A stretch of DNA of 33,113 bases from Acidiferrobacteraceae bacterium. GTDB taxonomy: Bacteria > Pseudomonadota > Gammaproteobacteria > Acidiferrobacterales > Acidiferrobacteraceae. Of the stretch, positions 1 to 8,454 are shown one piece after another (positions within the stretch are counted from its first letter, which is position 1; each line of letters starts with the position of its first letter). Under the pieces are notes generated by a model that was not told the DNA's origin, made no database searches, and worked only from the letters and a program-made list of their open reading frames with translations. The position numbers were made by a program, and so were the translations under genes. The stretch is taken from contig DAHWKH010000104.1 in assembly GCA_027343725.1 (NCBI GenBank), positions 1-33,113 on the forward strand, given 5' to 3'.

Positions 1-611
1 TTCAGGGTCTCGCGCAAGAGTCGCACCGTCGAATAGAGAATGAGCCCGGATATGACCAGAGACAGGATCGGATCGATGGGCAGCCAGCCCGTGAAAAAGA
101 CCACGGCGCCGGCGACGAGCGCGGCGGCGGATCCCAGGAGATCGCCGAGTACGTGGAGGATCGCGCTTTTGGTATTGAGCGTGCGCTTCTCCTGGCTCAG
201 CGCGTAGACGACACCGCCGTTCAGGATCATCCCGAGCGCGGCGACGCCCATGACCGCGGCGCCGTTCACCGCTTGCGGCCGCTGCAGGCGCTCGATGGCC
301 GCGACCACGATGGCGATGACGACCGCGAACAGGATGAGCCCGTTCACGAACGCGACGATGATCTCGCTGCGCGCGAATCCGTAGGAATGGCGCGACGACG
401 GCGGACGGCGCGCGAGCCAGGCGGCAAAGACCGACAAGGCGAGCGCGAGCGTGTCGGAAAACATATGGCCCGCGTCGCTCAAAAGCGCAAGCGAGTGCGC
501 CCACACGCCGGTCGCGGCCTCGATCAGGGCGAACGTGAGCGTGAGCCCCAGCGAGACCCACAGGCCGCGTCCTTCGCCCCCGTGCGTGTGATGCGGATCG
601 TGCGCGCCCAT
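1..611 (-). CDS. Cation diffusion facilitator (zinc-type efflux protein), 3' part cut by window edge
   Basis: Proton-coupled efflux of divalent metal, probably Zn2+, across the inner membrane (CDF family, CzcD/ZitB group). About 203 residues are visible from the ATG at 611; the frame is still open at base 1, so the C-terminal cytoplasmic domain is missing. The N-terminus is His-rich (HDPHHTHGG). TM2 carries DAGHMFSD with the HxxxD metal site (H49, D53), and TM5 carries HVLGDLLGS with the second HxxxD. His in the first position of both sites is typical of zinc rather than manganese members. Only two bases separate the start from the stop of the upstream flavin reductase, so the two are probably co-transcribed. 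Substrate assignment is inference from the motif. Confidence 0.9.
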   Translation of the reverse strand, partial: MGAHDPHHTHGGEGRGLWVSLGLTLTFALIEAATGVWAHSLALLSDAGHMFSDTLALALSVFAAWLARRPPSSRHSYGFARSEIIVAFVNGLILFAVVIAIVVAAIERLQRPQAVNGAAVMGVAALGMILNGGVVYALSQEKRTLNTKSAILHVLGDLLGSAAALVAGAVVFFTGWLPIDPILSLVISGLILYSTVRLLRETL

Positions 612-613
612 GG

Positions 614-1660
614 CTAGAGCGGGTCCCGCGCGTAATCGAAGGCATCCGAGAAAAAGGCGTCCGCGCCCAGGCCGTGGCCCGGAAAGACCGCGCGCGCCGC
701 CTCGATCATCTGCGGCGGCCCGCTCGCGTAGACCTCGTAGCCCGAGAGATCCGGGTGATCCGCGGCCACGGCCGCGTGCACGTAGCCCACGCGCCCGCGC
801 CACTCGTCCTCGGGTCGCGGCTCGGACAAGACCGGCGTGTAGCGGAAGGTATCGTGCGTGCGCGCCCAGTCCTCGACCAGCTCGTGCAGATAGAGGTCGA
901 CGCGCGCCCGCGCCCCCCAGTAGAGGTGCACCGAACGGCGGCTTTGGGCGTGGAACAACTGCTCGAGAATCGCCTTCATGGGCGCGAATCCCGTGCCTCC
1001 GGCCATGAGAATGATCGGCCCATCGCGCTCCTCGCGCACGAAGAACGTCCCGAGCGGCCCCTCGAAGCGCAACAGGGCGCGTTCCTGCATCGCCGTGAAC
1101 ACATGCCCCGAAAACATCCCGCCCGGGACGTGCCGGACATGCAGCTCCAGCAACGCGTCCTGGCTCGGGGCGTTGGCGAGCGAGAAGCCGCGCCGCCGCC
1201 CGTCCTTCAAAAGGATGTCGATGTACTGCCCGGCGAGATACTGGAGGCGTTCGTTCTGCGGCAACTTCAACAGAAGACGCATCACATCGGGCGCGAGTTT
1301 CTCGAGCCGCGCGACCCGGCACGGCAGCGTCTTGATGATGATATCCTTGGCGATGCCGATCTCGCGCGCCTCGATCACCACCGGGCCTTGCGGCACGGCG
1401 CGACAAAAGAGCGCCTGTCCCGCGGCGCGCTCTTGCGCGCTCAAGGCCTTGGGCTCGTAATCGCGTTGCGTCACCTCGCCCGACACCACCCGTCCTTTGC
1501 AGGTGCCGCAGGCGCCGTTGCGACAACTGTAGGGAAGATGGAAGCCTTCGCGTAGCGCGGCCTCGAGTATGGTCTCTTGCGGAGCGGCTTCGAACTCGTG
1601 GCCGCTTGGCTCAATGCGCACTTTCACGATGGGTATCCCAGGACGGTCGGTAGCGGCCAT
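614..1660 (-). CDS. 2Fe-2S ferredoxin/FAD/NAD(P) oxidoreductase (CDP-6-deoxy-glucoseen reductase-like)
   Basis: Electron-transfer flavoprotein passing electrons from NAD(P)H via FAD to a plant-type [2Fe-2S] cluster. The ferredoxin domain is N-terminal (about residues 10-95), with cluster cysteines in CRNGACGTC and a fourth Cys about 32 residues on. The FAD domain follows, with RGFSLANAP, and then the nucleotide domain with GGTGFAPMKAI. The 348-residue length fits the family often annotated as CDP-6-deoxy-delta-3,4-glucoseen reductase; true sugar chemistry is not implied. The ATG at 1660 is chosen because it leaves about 11 residues before the first ferredoxin strand. A longer in-frame ATG at 1705 exists, and neither has a clear Shine-Dalgarno. 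The partner enzyme is not in the window. Confidence 0.88.
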   Translation of the reverse strand: MAATDRPGIPIVKVRIEPSGHEFEAAPQETILEAALREGFHLPYSCRNGACGTCKGRVVSGEVTQRDYEPKALSAQERAAGQALFCRAVPQGPVVIEAREIGIAKDIIIKTLPCRVARLEKLAPDVMRLLLKLPQNERLQYLAGQYIDILLKDGRRRGFSLANAPSQDALLELHVRHVPGGMFSGHVFTAMQERALLRFEGPLGTFFVREERDGPIILMAGGTGFAPMKAILEQLFHAQSRRSVHLYWGARARVDLYLHELVEDWARTHDTFRYTPVLSEPRPEDEWRGRVGYVHAAVAADHPDLSGYEVYASGPPQMIEAARAVFPGHGLGADAFFSDAFDYARDPL

Positions 1661-1714
1661 TGTCGCTAAAACCGCCGCCCCGGGAAAGGCCGGCGGCCGA
1701 CACATGGGGCCGCG

Positions 1715-1743
1715 TTGACAAACCGCAGAGCCTTCCCTTTAAT
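1715..1743 (+). promoter_or_regulatory. Sigma70-type promoter of the Gld-type ABC operon
   Basis: TTGACA (1715-1720, consensus) is followed by a 17-base spacer and TTTAAT (1738-1743, five of six). Transcription would start near 1750, directly at the ATG at 1751. No other promoter this good was seen between the divergent genes. The call is from sequence match only. Confidence 0.7.
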
Positions 1744-1750
1744 GCCGGGC

Positions 1751-2719
1751 ATGGACAACGGCACCGAAAGAGACGCAGGACACAGGCCCGAGGTGCTGGT
1801 CGAGGCGGTGGGCCTGACACGCGTCTACGGACGGGTCCCGGCGGTAAGCGACGTGAGCTTCGTGATCCGTCGCGGCGAGGTCCTCGGGTTTCTCGGGCCG
1901 AACGGGGCGGGCAAGACCACGACCATGCAGATGCTGAGCGGGAACCTGGCGCCGACCTCCGGTCGGGTCCTGATCGGCGGCCACGACATGATGAGCGAGC
2001 CGAAGCGCGCGAAGGCCGCCCTCGGGTACCTGCCCGAGATCCCGCCTTTGTACCGGGAGCTCACGGTCGACGAATACCTCGATTACTGCGCGGCGCTGCA
2101 CCGCGTCCCGCGCCCCGACCGGACGCGTTTGCGCGAGCGCGCCAAGGCGCGCTGCGGGCTCAGTGAGGTCGGCAAACGCCTGACCGCGAACCTGTCGAAG
2201 GGATACCAGCAGCGCGTGGGGCTCGCCCAGGCGATCCTCCACGAACCGCCGGTGGTGATCCTGGATGAGCCGACCATCGGCCTCGATCCGATCCAGATCC
2301 GCGAGGTGCGCCGCCTCATCCGGGACCTCGGCCGCGAACACGCGGTGATCCTGTCGACCCACATCCTGCCCGAGGTCCAGGCGAGTTGCGATCGCGTCCA
2401 GATCATTCACAAGGGACGGCTCATCCTGAGCGAGACCATCGGCGATCTGGAGCGCCGCTCGCAGTCGCGGGTCCTGATGGTGGCCTTCCATCGCGCCCCC
2501 GACACGGCGCGCATCGCGGAACTCGCGGGCGTGCAATCGGTCACAAGTATGGGCGATCACCGCCTGCGGCTCTTTCATGACCCGGACCAGGACCCGACGG
2601 AGGCGCTCATGCGATTGTCCATGACCGAGGATTGGGGCCTGCGTGAAGTGACCCCCGAAACCTCGTCTCTCGAAAACCTCTTCGTCGAATTGACCGGCGA
2701 ACAATCGGCAAACCCATGA
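1751..2719 (+). CDS. ABC transporter ATP-binding protein, GldA/CcmA type
   Basis: ATPase subunit of a Gld-type ABC-2 system. It has Walker A GPNGAGKTT, signature LSKGYQQRVGLA, Walker B VVILDEP and the H-loop STHIL. About 100 C-terminal residues after the ATPase core are typical of GldA-like subunits. The start is debatable: the TTG at 1715 lies in the -35 element and can be excluded. The ATG at 1751 would be at or next to the predicted transcription start (leaderless). A GTG at 1793 has a distant AGGA upstream. The gene overlaps the permease by ATGA, and the following genes continue the same coupling. The transported substrate is unknown. In Bacteroidetes, GldA with GldF and GldG is needed for gliding; in proteobacteria its role is not settled. 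Confidence 0.92.
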   Translation: MDNGTERDAGHRPEVLVEAVGLTRVYGRVPAVSDVSFVIRRGEVLGFLGPNGAGKTTTMQMLSGNLAPTSGRVLIGGHDMMSEPKRAKAALGYLPEIPPLYRELTVDEYLDYCAALHRVPRPDRTRLRERAKARCGLSEVGKRLTANLSKGYQQRVGLAQAILHEPPVVILDEPTIGLDPIQIREVRRLIRDLGREHAVILSTHILPEVQASCDRVQIIHKGRLILSETIGDLERRSQSRVLMVAFHRAPDTARIAELAGVQSVTSMGDHRLRLFHDPDQDPTEALMRLSMTEDWGLREVTPETSSLENLFVELTGEQSANP

Positions 2720-3471
2720 TTCGCACAATCGCCTGGCGGGAATTTCGCAGCCTCTTTTTGTCGCCGCTCGCGTTCGTGATCCTCGCGGTCACGCAACTCA
2801 TCCTCGCGCGCCTGTTTCTCGCGCACGTCAATCTTTTTCTGATGGTCGAATCCCGCCTGCCGACGCTGCCCAATCCGCCGGGGCTCACGACCCTGGTGGC
2901 GGCCCCTCTGCTCGGCAACGTCGGGGTCCTGCTGTTGCTGATCATCGCCCCGCTTGCGACCATGCGGCTGGTGGCCGACGAACGCCACAACAAGACCCTG
3001 CCCCTGCTCTTTTCGGCGCCCATCAGCATGCGCGACATCGTGCTCGGCAAATATCTCGGCGTGCTCGGGTTTTTTCTCGTGATCACGGCGCTCGCGCTCG
3101 CGATGCCGCTTGCGCTTCTGATCGGCGGGCACCTGGACTTCGGCATGCTCGCGTGCGGGCTTCTGGGGCTCGTGTTGCTGGCCGCGGCGCTCGCGGCCGT
3201 GGGGCTTTTCGTATCGACGCTCACGCAATACCCGGCGGTCGCCGTCATGGGGACCTTCGGGATCCTGTTCCTGTTGTGGATCCTCGGCTATGCGAACAGC
3301 GGCCACGGGCTCGGCCGGCGGATCGTCGCGACGCTGTCGATCGTCGATCATTACGAGCCGTTCCTGCGCGGTCTCTTCAGCACCGCTAACGTCGTGTACT
3401 ACCTCGTGTTGACGCTCACCTGCCTCTTGTTCGCCGTGCGCAAACTCGAGAGTGAGCGGGTGGGGGCGTGA
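2716..3471 (+). CDS. ABC-2 type permease, GldF-like
   Basis: Membrane subunit of the same ABC system, 251 residues, starting in an ATGA overlap with the ATPase gene. It shows an N-terminal membrane segment (SLFLSPLAFVILAVTQLIL) and about five more hydrophobic segments. The ERHNKTLPLLFSAPIS region is the classic ABC-2 permease stretch after the second membrane helix, and the following IVLGKYLGVLGFFLV also fits. The C-terminus ends just after the last helix with a short basic and acidic tail. The assignment to ABC-2/GldF is firm from the pattern and neighbours. Substrate and direction of transport cannot be read from the sequence. Confidence 0.88.
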   Translation: MIRTIAWREFRSLFLSPLAFVILAVTQLILARLFLAHVNLFLMVESRLPTLPNPPGLTTLVAAPLLGNVGVLLLLIIAPLATMRLVADERHNKTLPLLFSAPISMRDIVLGKYLGVLGFFLVITALALAMPLALLIGGHLDFGMLACGLLGLVLLAAALAAVGLFVSTLTQYPAVAVMGTFGILFLLWILGYANSGHGLGRRIVATLSIVDHYEPFLRGLFSTANVVYYLVLTLTCLLFAVRKLESERVGA

Positions 3472-4802
3472 TAGTGCGCTCGCGGATCCTCACCTGGGGC
3501 AGCCAAGGGGCCTTCGTGCTCCTCTGGCTTGCCATCGCAACGCTCGTGGTCGCGATCGGCGAGCGCTACCGCTACACCGCCGACTGGACCGCGAACGGTC
3601 GCAACAGCCTCAGCGCGCCCTCGGTCGCGATCGTCAAGGCCTTGCGGGGACCTGTCCGCGTCGACGCCTTCGTGCACGGGGGCGCCAAACAGCGCGCGAT
3701 CCGCGCCCTGATCGCCAAATACCGGCGCGTGGACCCGCGCATCCGTTTGACCTTCGTGAACCCGAACAAACACCCGGCGCGCGTGCGGCGCGTCGGCATC
3801 ACCTTCAACGGCGAACTGCAGATTCATTACGGCAAGCGCGCGGCCCTGGTTTTGAGCCCGACCGAGATCGGCATCACCAATCAACTCGCGCGCCTCGAGC
3901 GGACCGGCCTGCAACGCATCACCTTCCTGACCGGCAACGGCGAGCGCGGCATCACGAACGCCGGTCCCTTGGGTCTGTCCTCCTGGGCGCACCAGTTGCG
4001 CGCCCGCGGCCTCCGGGTCACGACCTTCGACATCGCCTCGGGACACGCGCTCACGCCCGCCGCGGGGGTGCTCGTGATCGCCGATCCGCGCGCGCCGTTC
4101 CTGGCGGGCGAGCGCAAGATGCTGGTTCGGTATCTCGCCTCCGGCGGCAGCCTCCTGTGGCTCTTCGAGCCCGGCCACACCGATGGCCTTGGCGCCCTCA
4201 TGCGGCCGTTCGGCATCGGCGTGCGCACGGGCTTCGCGGTCGACCCGACGTCGAGCCTCCTGACCGGCGAGAGCCCGGGGTTCATCGCCGTCACCCATTA
4301 TCCGAACCAGGACCTCGTGCGCGGCATGCACCTCGTGACCGTGTTCCCGAGCGCCGCGGCCCTCACCCTGAAGCCCGTGAACGGGGTGAAGGCAACGCCC
4401 ATTCTCCAAACGGACAGCGGCGCCTGGGTTCAACACCGCCCGCTCAAGGGCCTCATCCGACCGAAGCCCGGCACGAAGACCGGCGCCTTGACGCTCGGGG
4501 TCGCATTGACGCGCCCCGTACGGCCGTCGTCGCGGCAGCGGATCGTGGCGATCGGCGACAGCGACTTCGTCTCCAACGCCTACCTCGGGGAAGGCGGCAA
4601 CATGACGCTCGCCATGAACGCCGCCAACTGGCTTACGCATGACGACGCGTTCATCAACGTCCCGAACCGCCCCTCGCCCGACCTCACCCTCATCCTGACG
4701 GCCCCCGAGGAGGACGTGATCACCTTCGGTTTCCTGGTGATCCTGCCGCTCGCGTTCGCGGGTCTGGGCATCGCCACCTGGTGGCGCAGGCGGCGGCTGT
4801 GA
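3468..4802 (+). CDS. GldG-like ABC system auxiliary protein
   Basis: 444 residues, GTG start in a GTGA overlap with the permease. One N-terminal membrane helix (about residues 14-32), a large extracytoplasmic domain, and one C-terminal helix (ITFGFLVILPLAFAGLGIA) followed by a basic tail (WWRRRRL). The pattern matches the family found with GldA/GldF (ABC_transp_aux/GldG): a motif near NSLSAPSVAIVKAL at the start of the soluble domain, then FLTGNGERGI, and an Asp-rich GDSDFVSN near the end. Its likely role is as a periplasmic partner of the permease. Family level is well supported; function is unknown. Confidence 0.82.
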   Translation: MIVRSRILTWGSQGAFVLLWLAIATLVVAIGERYRYTADWTANGRNSLSAPSVAIVKALRGPVRVDAFVHGGAKQRAIRALIAKYRRVDPRIRLTFVNPNKHPARVRRVGITFNGELQIHYGKRAALVLSPTEIGITNQLARLERTGLQRITFLTGNGERGITNAGPLGLSSWAHQLRARGLRVTTFDIASGHALTPAAGVLVIADPRAPFLAGERKMLVRYLASGGSLLWLFEPGHTDGLGALMRPFGIGVRTGFAVDPTSSLLTGESPGFIAVTHYPNQDLVRGMHLVTVFPSAAALTLKPVNGVKATPILQTDSGAWVQHRPLKGLIRPKPGTKTGALTLGVALTRPVRPSSRQRIVAIGDSDFVSNAYLGEGGNMTLAMNAANWLTHDDAFINVPNRPSPDLTLILTAPEEDVITFGFLVILPLAFAGLGIATWWRRRRL

Positions 4803-5671
4803 GCCTGACACGGCGCGGGTGGCTGAACGCGGCCCTGGCCGTTATGGCCGTGGCGCTCGTCATGATCCTGGAGCACAGCGACAAACGCCCTCACCGCGCG
4901 GCCCCCAGGCGCCTGCTCGCGATCCACGCGGGACAGATCACGCGCATCACGCTCGCGCGCGCGCACCACCGCTCCATGCTCATCGTGCGCCGCGGATCGC
5001 ACTGGGTCCTGAAACGCCCGTTCGCCGCGCGCGCGGACCGATTCCGTGTCGAGAGCCTCACGGACCTCGTGCGCGCGCACGTCCACGATCGATTCCCGGC
5101 ACCCGCGGCCCTCGGGGCGTTCGGGCTCGCGCCGGCGCAAGCGCGCCTCAGCGTCAACGGCACGCGCGTGCTGGTGGGCCGCCGCCAGCCCTTCGGCAAC
5201 CTCCGCTACCTCCTGATCGGACACATGGTCGCCTTGGTCGCGGCCGATACCATTCACCCGCGAAGACTCACGGTCGACAGCTTTCTCAGCACCCGGCTCT
5301 TCGGCAAGCGCGTGCGCCCGATCGCCTTCGCCCTCCCGGGGCTCACCGTCGCGCGCCAACACGGGATCTGGCGCGCGCGACCGCTGCCGCAGCACACGTC
5401 CAACGACCGCATCACCACCTTCGTCGACGAGTGGCGCTACGCGCGGGCCTTGTCCGTCGACCGCTATCACGGGGAACCGGTGCAGGCGCACATCCTCATC
5501 CGCTACCGCGTGCGCGGCAACCACAAGGGACCGGTGCGTTCGCTGACGCTCGGGATTCTGGAGAGGCGCCCGGAATTGGCGCTGGTGCGCGACGACAACG
5601 GCCTTGTCTACCATTTTCCCGCGGAGACCGGGGAGCGCCTGCTGTCCCTGATGCGTGCCCGAACTTCCTGA
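4799..5671 (+). CDS. DUF4340-like membrane-anchored protein of the Gld-type operon
   Basis: 291 residues from the GTG at 4799, chosen because it gives the same GTGA overlap used by the neighbours; a GTG at 4781 is also in frame. An N-terminal signal anchor (WLNAALAVMAVALVMIL) is followed by a soluble periplasmic domain with strand-rich segments such as ITRITLARAH and SHWVLKRPF. This layout is seen in DUF4340 proteins, which commonly close GldA-GldF-GldG operons in proteobacteria. The domain call rests on context as much as on sequence, and no catalytic motif was seen. The last 17 bases overlap mutM. Confidence 0.7.
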   Translation: MSLTRRGWLNAALAVMAVALVMILEHSDKRPHRAAPRRLLAIHAGQITRITLARAHHRSMLIVRRGSHWVLKRPFAARADRFRVESLTDLVRAHVHDRFPAPAALGAFGLAPAQARLSVNGTRVLVGRRQPFGNLRYLLIGHMVALVAADTIHPRRLTVDSFLSTRLFGKRVRPIAFALPGLTVARQHGIWRARPLPQHTSNDRITTFVDEWRYARALSVDRYHGEPVQAHILIRYRVRGNHKGPVRSLTLGILERRPELALVRDDNGLVYHFPAETGERLLSLMRARTS

Positions 5672-6467
5672 GGTCGAAACCACGCGCCGCGGATTGCTGC
5701 CGCTCGTGCGCGGGGCGCGCATCGCGGCGCTCGTGGTCTACGACCCCCGGCTGCGCTGGCCGATCCCGCCGGTCCTGAGCCGGATCCTGCCGGGACGCGT
5801 GATCCACGACCTCAGGCGCCGTGGGAAATACCTGCTCGCGGATTGCGATCGCGGCACGCTCATCCTCCATCTCGGCATGTCGGGCAGCCTGCGGGTCGTG
5901 GACGCGGGCCTCGCGCCCGGCCCGTGGGACGCCTTCGATCTGGTCCTCGCCAACGGACAGGGCGTGCGCCTGCGCGATCCGCGGCGCTTCGGCGCCCTCC
6001 TCTATACCCCGCGGGCCGCGCGCCACCCGCTCCTCGCCCACTTAGGCCCGGAGCCCCTGGAGGCCGGTTTCGACGGCGCCTATCTCCACGAGCGCGCCCG
6101 GGGCCGGCGCGTCGCGATCCGCGATTTCCTGATGAACACCCGGGTGGTCGCCGGCATCGGCAATATCTACGCCAACGAGTCGCTGTTCAAGGCCGGCATC
6201 GACCCGCGCCGCGCCGCCGGGCGCGTGGCCCGCCCCCGGTACGAGGCCTTGAGCCGCGCGATCGTGACCGTCCTGACCGAGGCGATCGCCCAAGGCGGCA
6301 CGACCTTGAAGGATTTCTCCGGGAGCGACGGGCGTCCGGGCTACTTCCAGCAGGCGTTGCGCGTCTACGGGCGCGCGGGCGCCCCCTGCCAGTCCTGCCG
6401 AACCCCGGTGGTGGGGGTATCCCTCGGGGGCCGGAGCGCCTACTATTGTCCCCGCTGCCAACGTTAG
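5655..6467 (+). CDS. mutM: Formamidopyrimidine-DNA glycosylase (Fpg/MutM)
   Basis: Base-excision repair glycosylase and AP lyase that removes 8-oxoguanine and formamidopyrimidines. The start is fixed by chemistry: GTG at 5655 is followed by PELPEVETTRRGL, with the catalytic Pro2 and Glu3. The conserved lysine lies in RRGKYLL, and HLGMSGSLR and NTRVVAGIGNIYANE are typical. The C-terminal zinc finger has CQSC and CPRC and ends at the last residues. The length of 270 residues is normal. The gene overlaps the upstream DUF4340-like gene by 17 bases, so it is probably read from the ABC operon promoter. Nothing appears to be missing. Confidence 0.98.
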   Translation: MPELPEVETTRRGLLPLVRGARIAALVVYDPRLRWPIPPVLSRILPGRVIHDLRRRGKYLLADCDRGTLILHLGMSGSLRVVDAGLAPGPWDAFDLVLANGQGVRLRDPRRFGALLYTPRAARHPLLAHLGPEPLEAGFDGAYLHERARGRRVAIRDFLMNTRVVAGIGNIYANESLFKAGIDPRRAAGRVARPRYEALSRAIVTVLTEAIAQGGTTLKDFSGSDGRPGYFQQALRVYGRAGAPCQSCRTPVVGVSLGGRSAYYCPRCQR

Positions 6468-6485
6468 CCGCCGTTTGGCTATACT
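6456..6485 (+). promoter_or_regulatory. Possible sigma70-type promoter before the dynamin gene
   Basis: TATACT at 6480-6485 matches five of six -10 bases. CTGCCA at 6456-6461, 18 bases upstream, matches four of six -35 bases and lies inside the last codons of mutM. The gap to the start at 6520 is a normal leader length. The call is weak. Confidence 0.4.
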
Positions 6486-6519
6486 GAAGGACCGGACTGT
6501 CCTCCGGGGGGACCCTGAC

Positions 6520-8451
6520 ATGAGCCGTACCGCGATCGAAGCCCGCTTCGAGGCCTACAGCCTGTGGCGTTCACGCCTCACGGAGGCCCTGCGCGGCCTG
6601 CGCAGCTGGCTTGCCGAGCAGGGCCTCGCCCAACCGCAAGGCGACGCGCATCTCGAGCGCATGCTCGCGGCGCTGCGCGACGATAAGCTGTATCTTGCGT
6701 TCGTCGCCGAATTCTCGCGCGGCAAATCGGAGCTCATCAACGCCATCTTTTTCGGGACCCACGGCCAGCGCATCCTCCCCTCGAGCGCCGGGCGCACGAC
6801 CATGTGCCCGACCGAGATCCTCTACGAGCCGGACCTCCCGCCGTCCCTGCGGCTTTTGCCCATCGCCTCGCGCGAGGAGGGGGGCACGGTCGCCGACTTC
6901 AAGGGCTTCCCCGAGGAGTGGGTGACGATCCCGCTCGACCCCAAGGACCCGAATGCCATGGCCGAGGCCTTGCGCCACATCGCCGAGACCGAGACCGTGG
7001 AGCCCGCGCGCGCGCGGGCCCTCGGGTTGAGCGTGACGAGCGACCCGACGCAGCCCGGGGCCACGGTGGACGCGCAGGATGGACGCGTGGAGATCCCGAA
7101 GTGGCGCTACGCCTTGATCAATTTTCCGCATCCGTTGTTAAAAGACGGCCTGGTGATCCTCGACACCCCGGGCCTGAACGCGCTCGGGGCGGAACCGGAA
7201 CTGACGCTCAACACCCTGCCGAACGCGCATGCCGTGTTGTTCGTGCTCGCCGCCGACACCGGTGTCACGCAATCGGAGATCTCCGTATGGCGCGACCATA
7301 TCGCCGGCAGCCGCAAGGGTCGGCTCGTGGTCCTGAACAAGGTCGACGGGCTCTGGGACGAACTCAAAAACGAGGTCGATATCGCCCATGAGATCGCCCG
7401 CCAGGTTCGCGAGACGTCGCGCTATCTGGAGGTCCCGGAGGAGCGCATCTACCCGGTCTCGGCGCAAAAGGCGCTCGCCGCCAAGGTCCGCGGCGATGGT
7501 GCCCTCGAAAAGAGAAGCGGCATCGGTTTTCTCGAAAAGGCGCTGGCCGAGGAATTGCTGCCGAGCAAAGGCGGGCTGGTCGCAGCGACCCTCGCCGCCG
7601 AGTTCAACGAGATCGAGACCTCGGTCGAGCGCCTGATCGCGCAACGCCTGCACGGGCTGCGCGAACATTGGGGCGAACTGAGCGGGCTGAACGGCAAGAA
7701 CATGGACGTCATCGAACACATGATGGACAAGGTCCGCGCCGACAAGACCGAATTCGACAAAAGCCTGCAGCGCTTTCATGCCACGCGCACGATCTTCTCG
7801 CAGCAAAGCTCCGACCTTTATACGCGCATCAGCCTGCGGCGCTTGGACAGCGTGATCGCCGAGACCAAGAAAAGCATGGAGACGAGCCTCACGACCGCCG
7901 GCCTCAAGGCGGCGATGCAGGCCTTTTTCGCGTACGCCAACGAGCACATGGACCACCTGACGCACGACGCGCAGCAGATCAAGGCCCTGATGGACGGGGT
8001 GTACCAAAAGTTCCAGGACGAGCACGGCCTGCCCAACATCAAGCCGACCACGTTCTCGGTCATGCGCTATCAGCGGGAACTGAAGCGCCTGCAGGGGAAA
8101 CACGAGCAATTCATGAAGGGGCTGTCGCTGCTCATGACCGAGCAAAAGGCGGTCGTGCGGGGATTCTTCGAGTCCGCGGTCAGCAAGGTGCGGGCGATCT
8201 ACGTGAGCGCGAATCGCGACGCCGACGACTGGTTGAAGGACATGATGGCCCCCATGGAATCGCAGGTGCGCGAGCATCAGGCGCAGCTGCGGCGGCGGCT
8301 CGAGAGCATCAAGCGCATCCACCAGGCGAGCGATACCCTGGAGGCGCGCATGGCGGAACTGAAACAGGTCCTCGAGGAAATCGGCGAGCAGCACAAGGCG
8401 GCGCACGCGGCCTTCCGCGGCATTCGTTCGGCCTTGAAAGAGACCCCGTAG
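6520..8451 (+). CDS. Dynamin-family GTPase
   Basis: 643 residues from the ATG at 6520, preceded by a G-rich ribosome site (GGGGGGA). The N-terminal GTPase domain has a P-loop EFSRGKSELINAIF (about residues 64-77), a candidate G2 TT in AGRTTMCPTE, G3 ILDTPG and G4 LNKVDG. The first glycine of the usual GEFSRGKS is alanine (AEFSRGKS). The second half is long and helix-rich with heptad-like stretches (about residues 370-640), as in bacterial dynamin-like proteins that bind or remodel membranes. No paired second dynamin gene and no membrane helix were seen. The partner and cellular role are unknown. It precedes the CLC gene by 3 bases. Confidence 0.87.
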   Translation: MSRTAIEARFEAYSLWRSRLTEALRGLRSWLAEQGLAQPQGDAHLERMLAALRDDKLYLAFVAEFSRGKSELINAIFFGTHGQRILPSSAGRTTMCPTEILYEPDLPPSLRLLPIASREEGGTVADFKGFPEEWVTIPLDPKDPNAMAEALRHIAETETVEPARARALGLSVTSDPTQPGATVDAQDGRVEIPKWRYALINFPHPLLKDGLVILDTPGLNALGAEPELTLNTLPNAHAVLFVLAADTGVTQSEISVWRDHIAGSRKGRLVVLNKVDGLWDELKNEVDIAHEIARQVRETSRYLEVPEERIYPVSAQKALAAKVRGDGALEKRSGIGFLEKALAEELLPSKGGLVAATLAAEFNEIETSVERLIAQRLHGLREHWGELSGLNGKNMDVIEHMMDKVRADKTEFDKSLQRFHATRTIFSQQSSDLYTRISLRRLDSVIAETKKSMETSLTTAGLKAAMQAFFAYANEHMDHLTHDAQQIKALMDGVYQKFQDEHGLPNIKPTTFSVMRYQRELKRLQGKHEQFMKGLSLLMTEQKAVVRGFFESAVSKVRAIYVSANRDADDWLKDMMAPMESQVREHQAQLRRRLESIKRIHQASDTLEARMAELKQVLEEIGEQHKAAHAAFRGIRSALKETP

Positions 8452-8454
8452 CGG

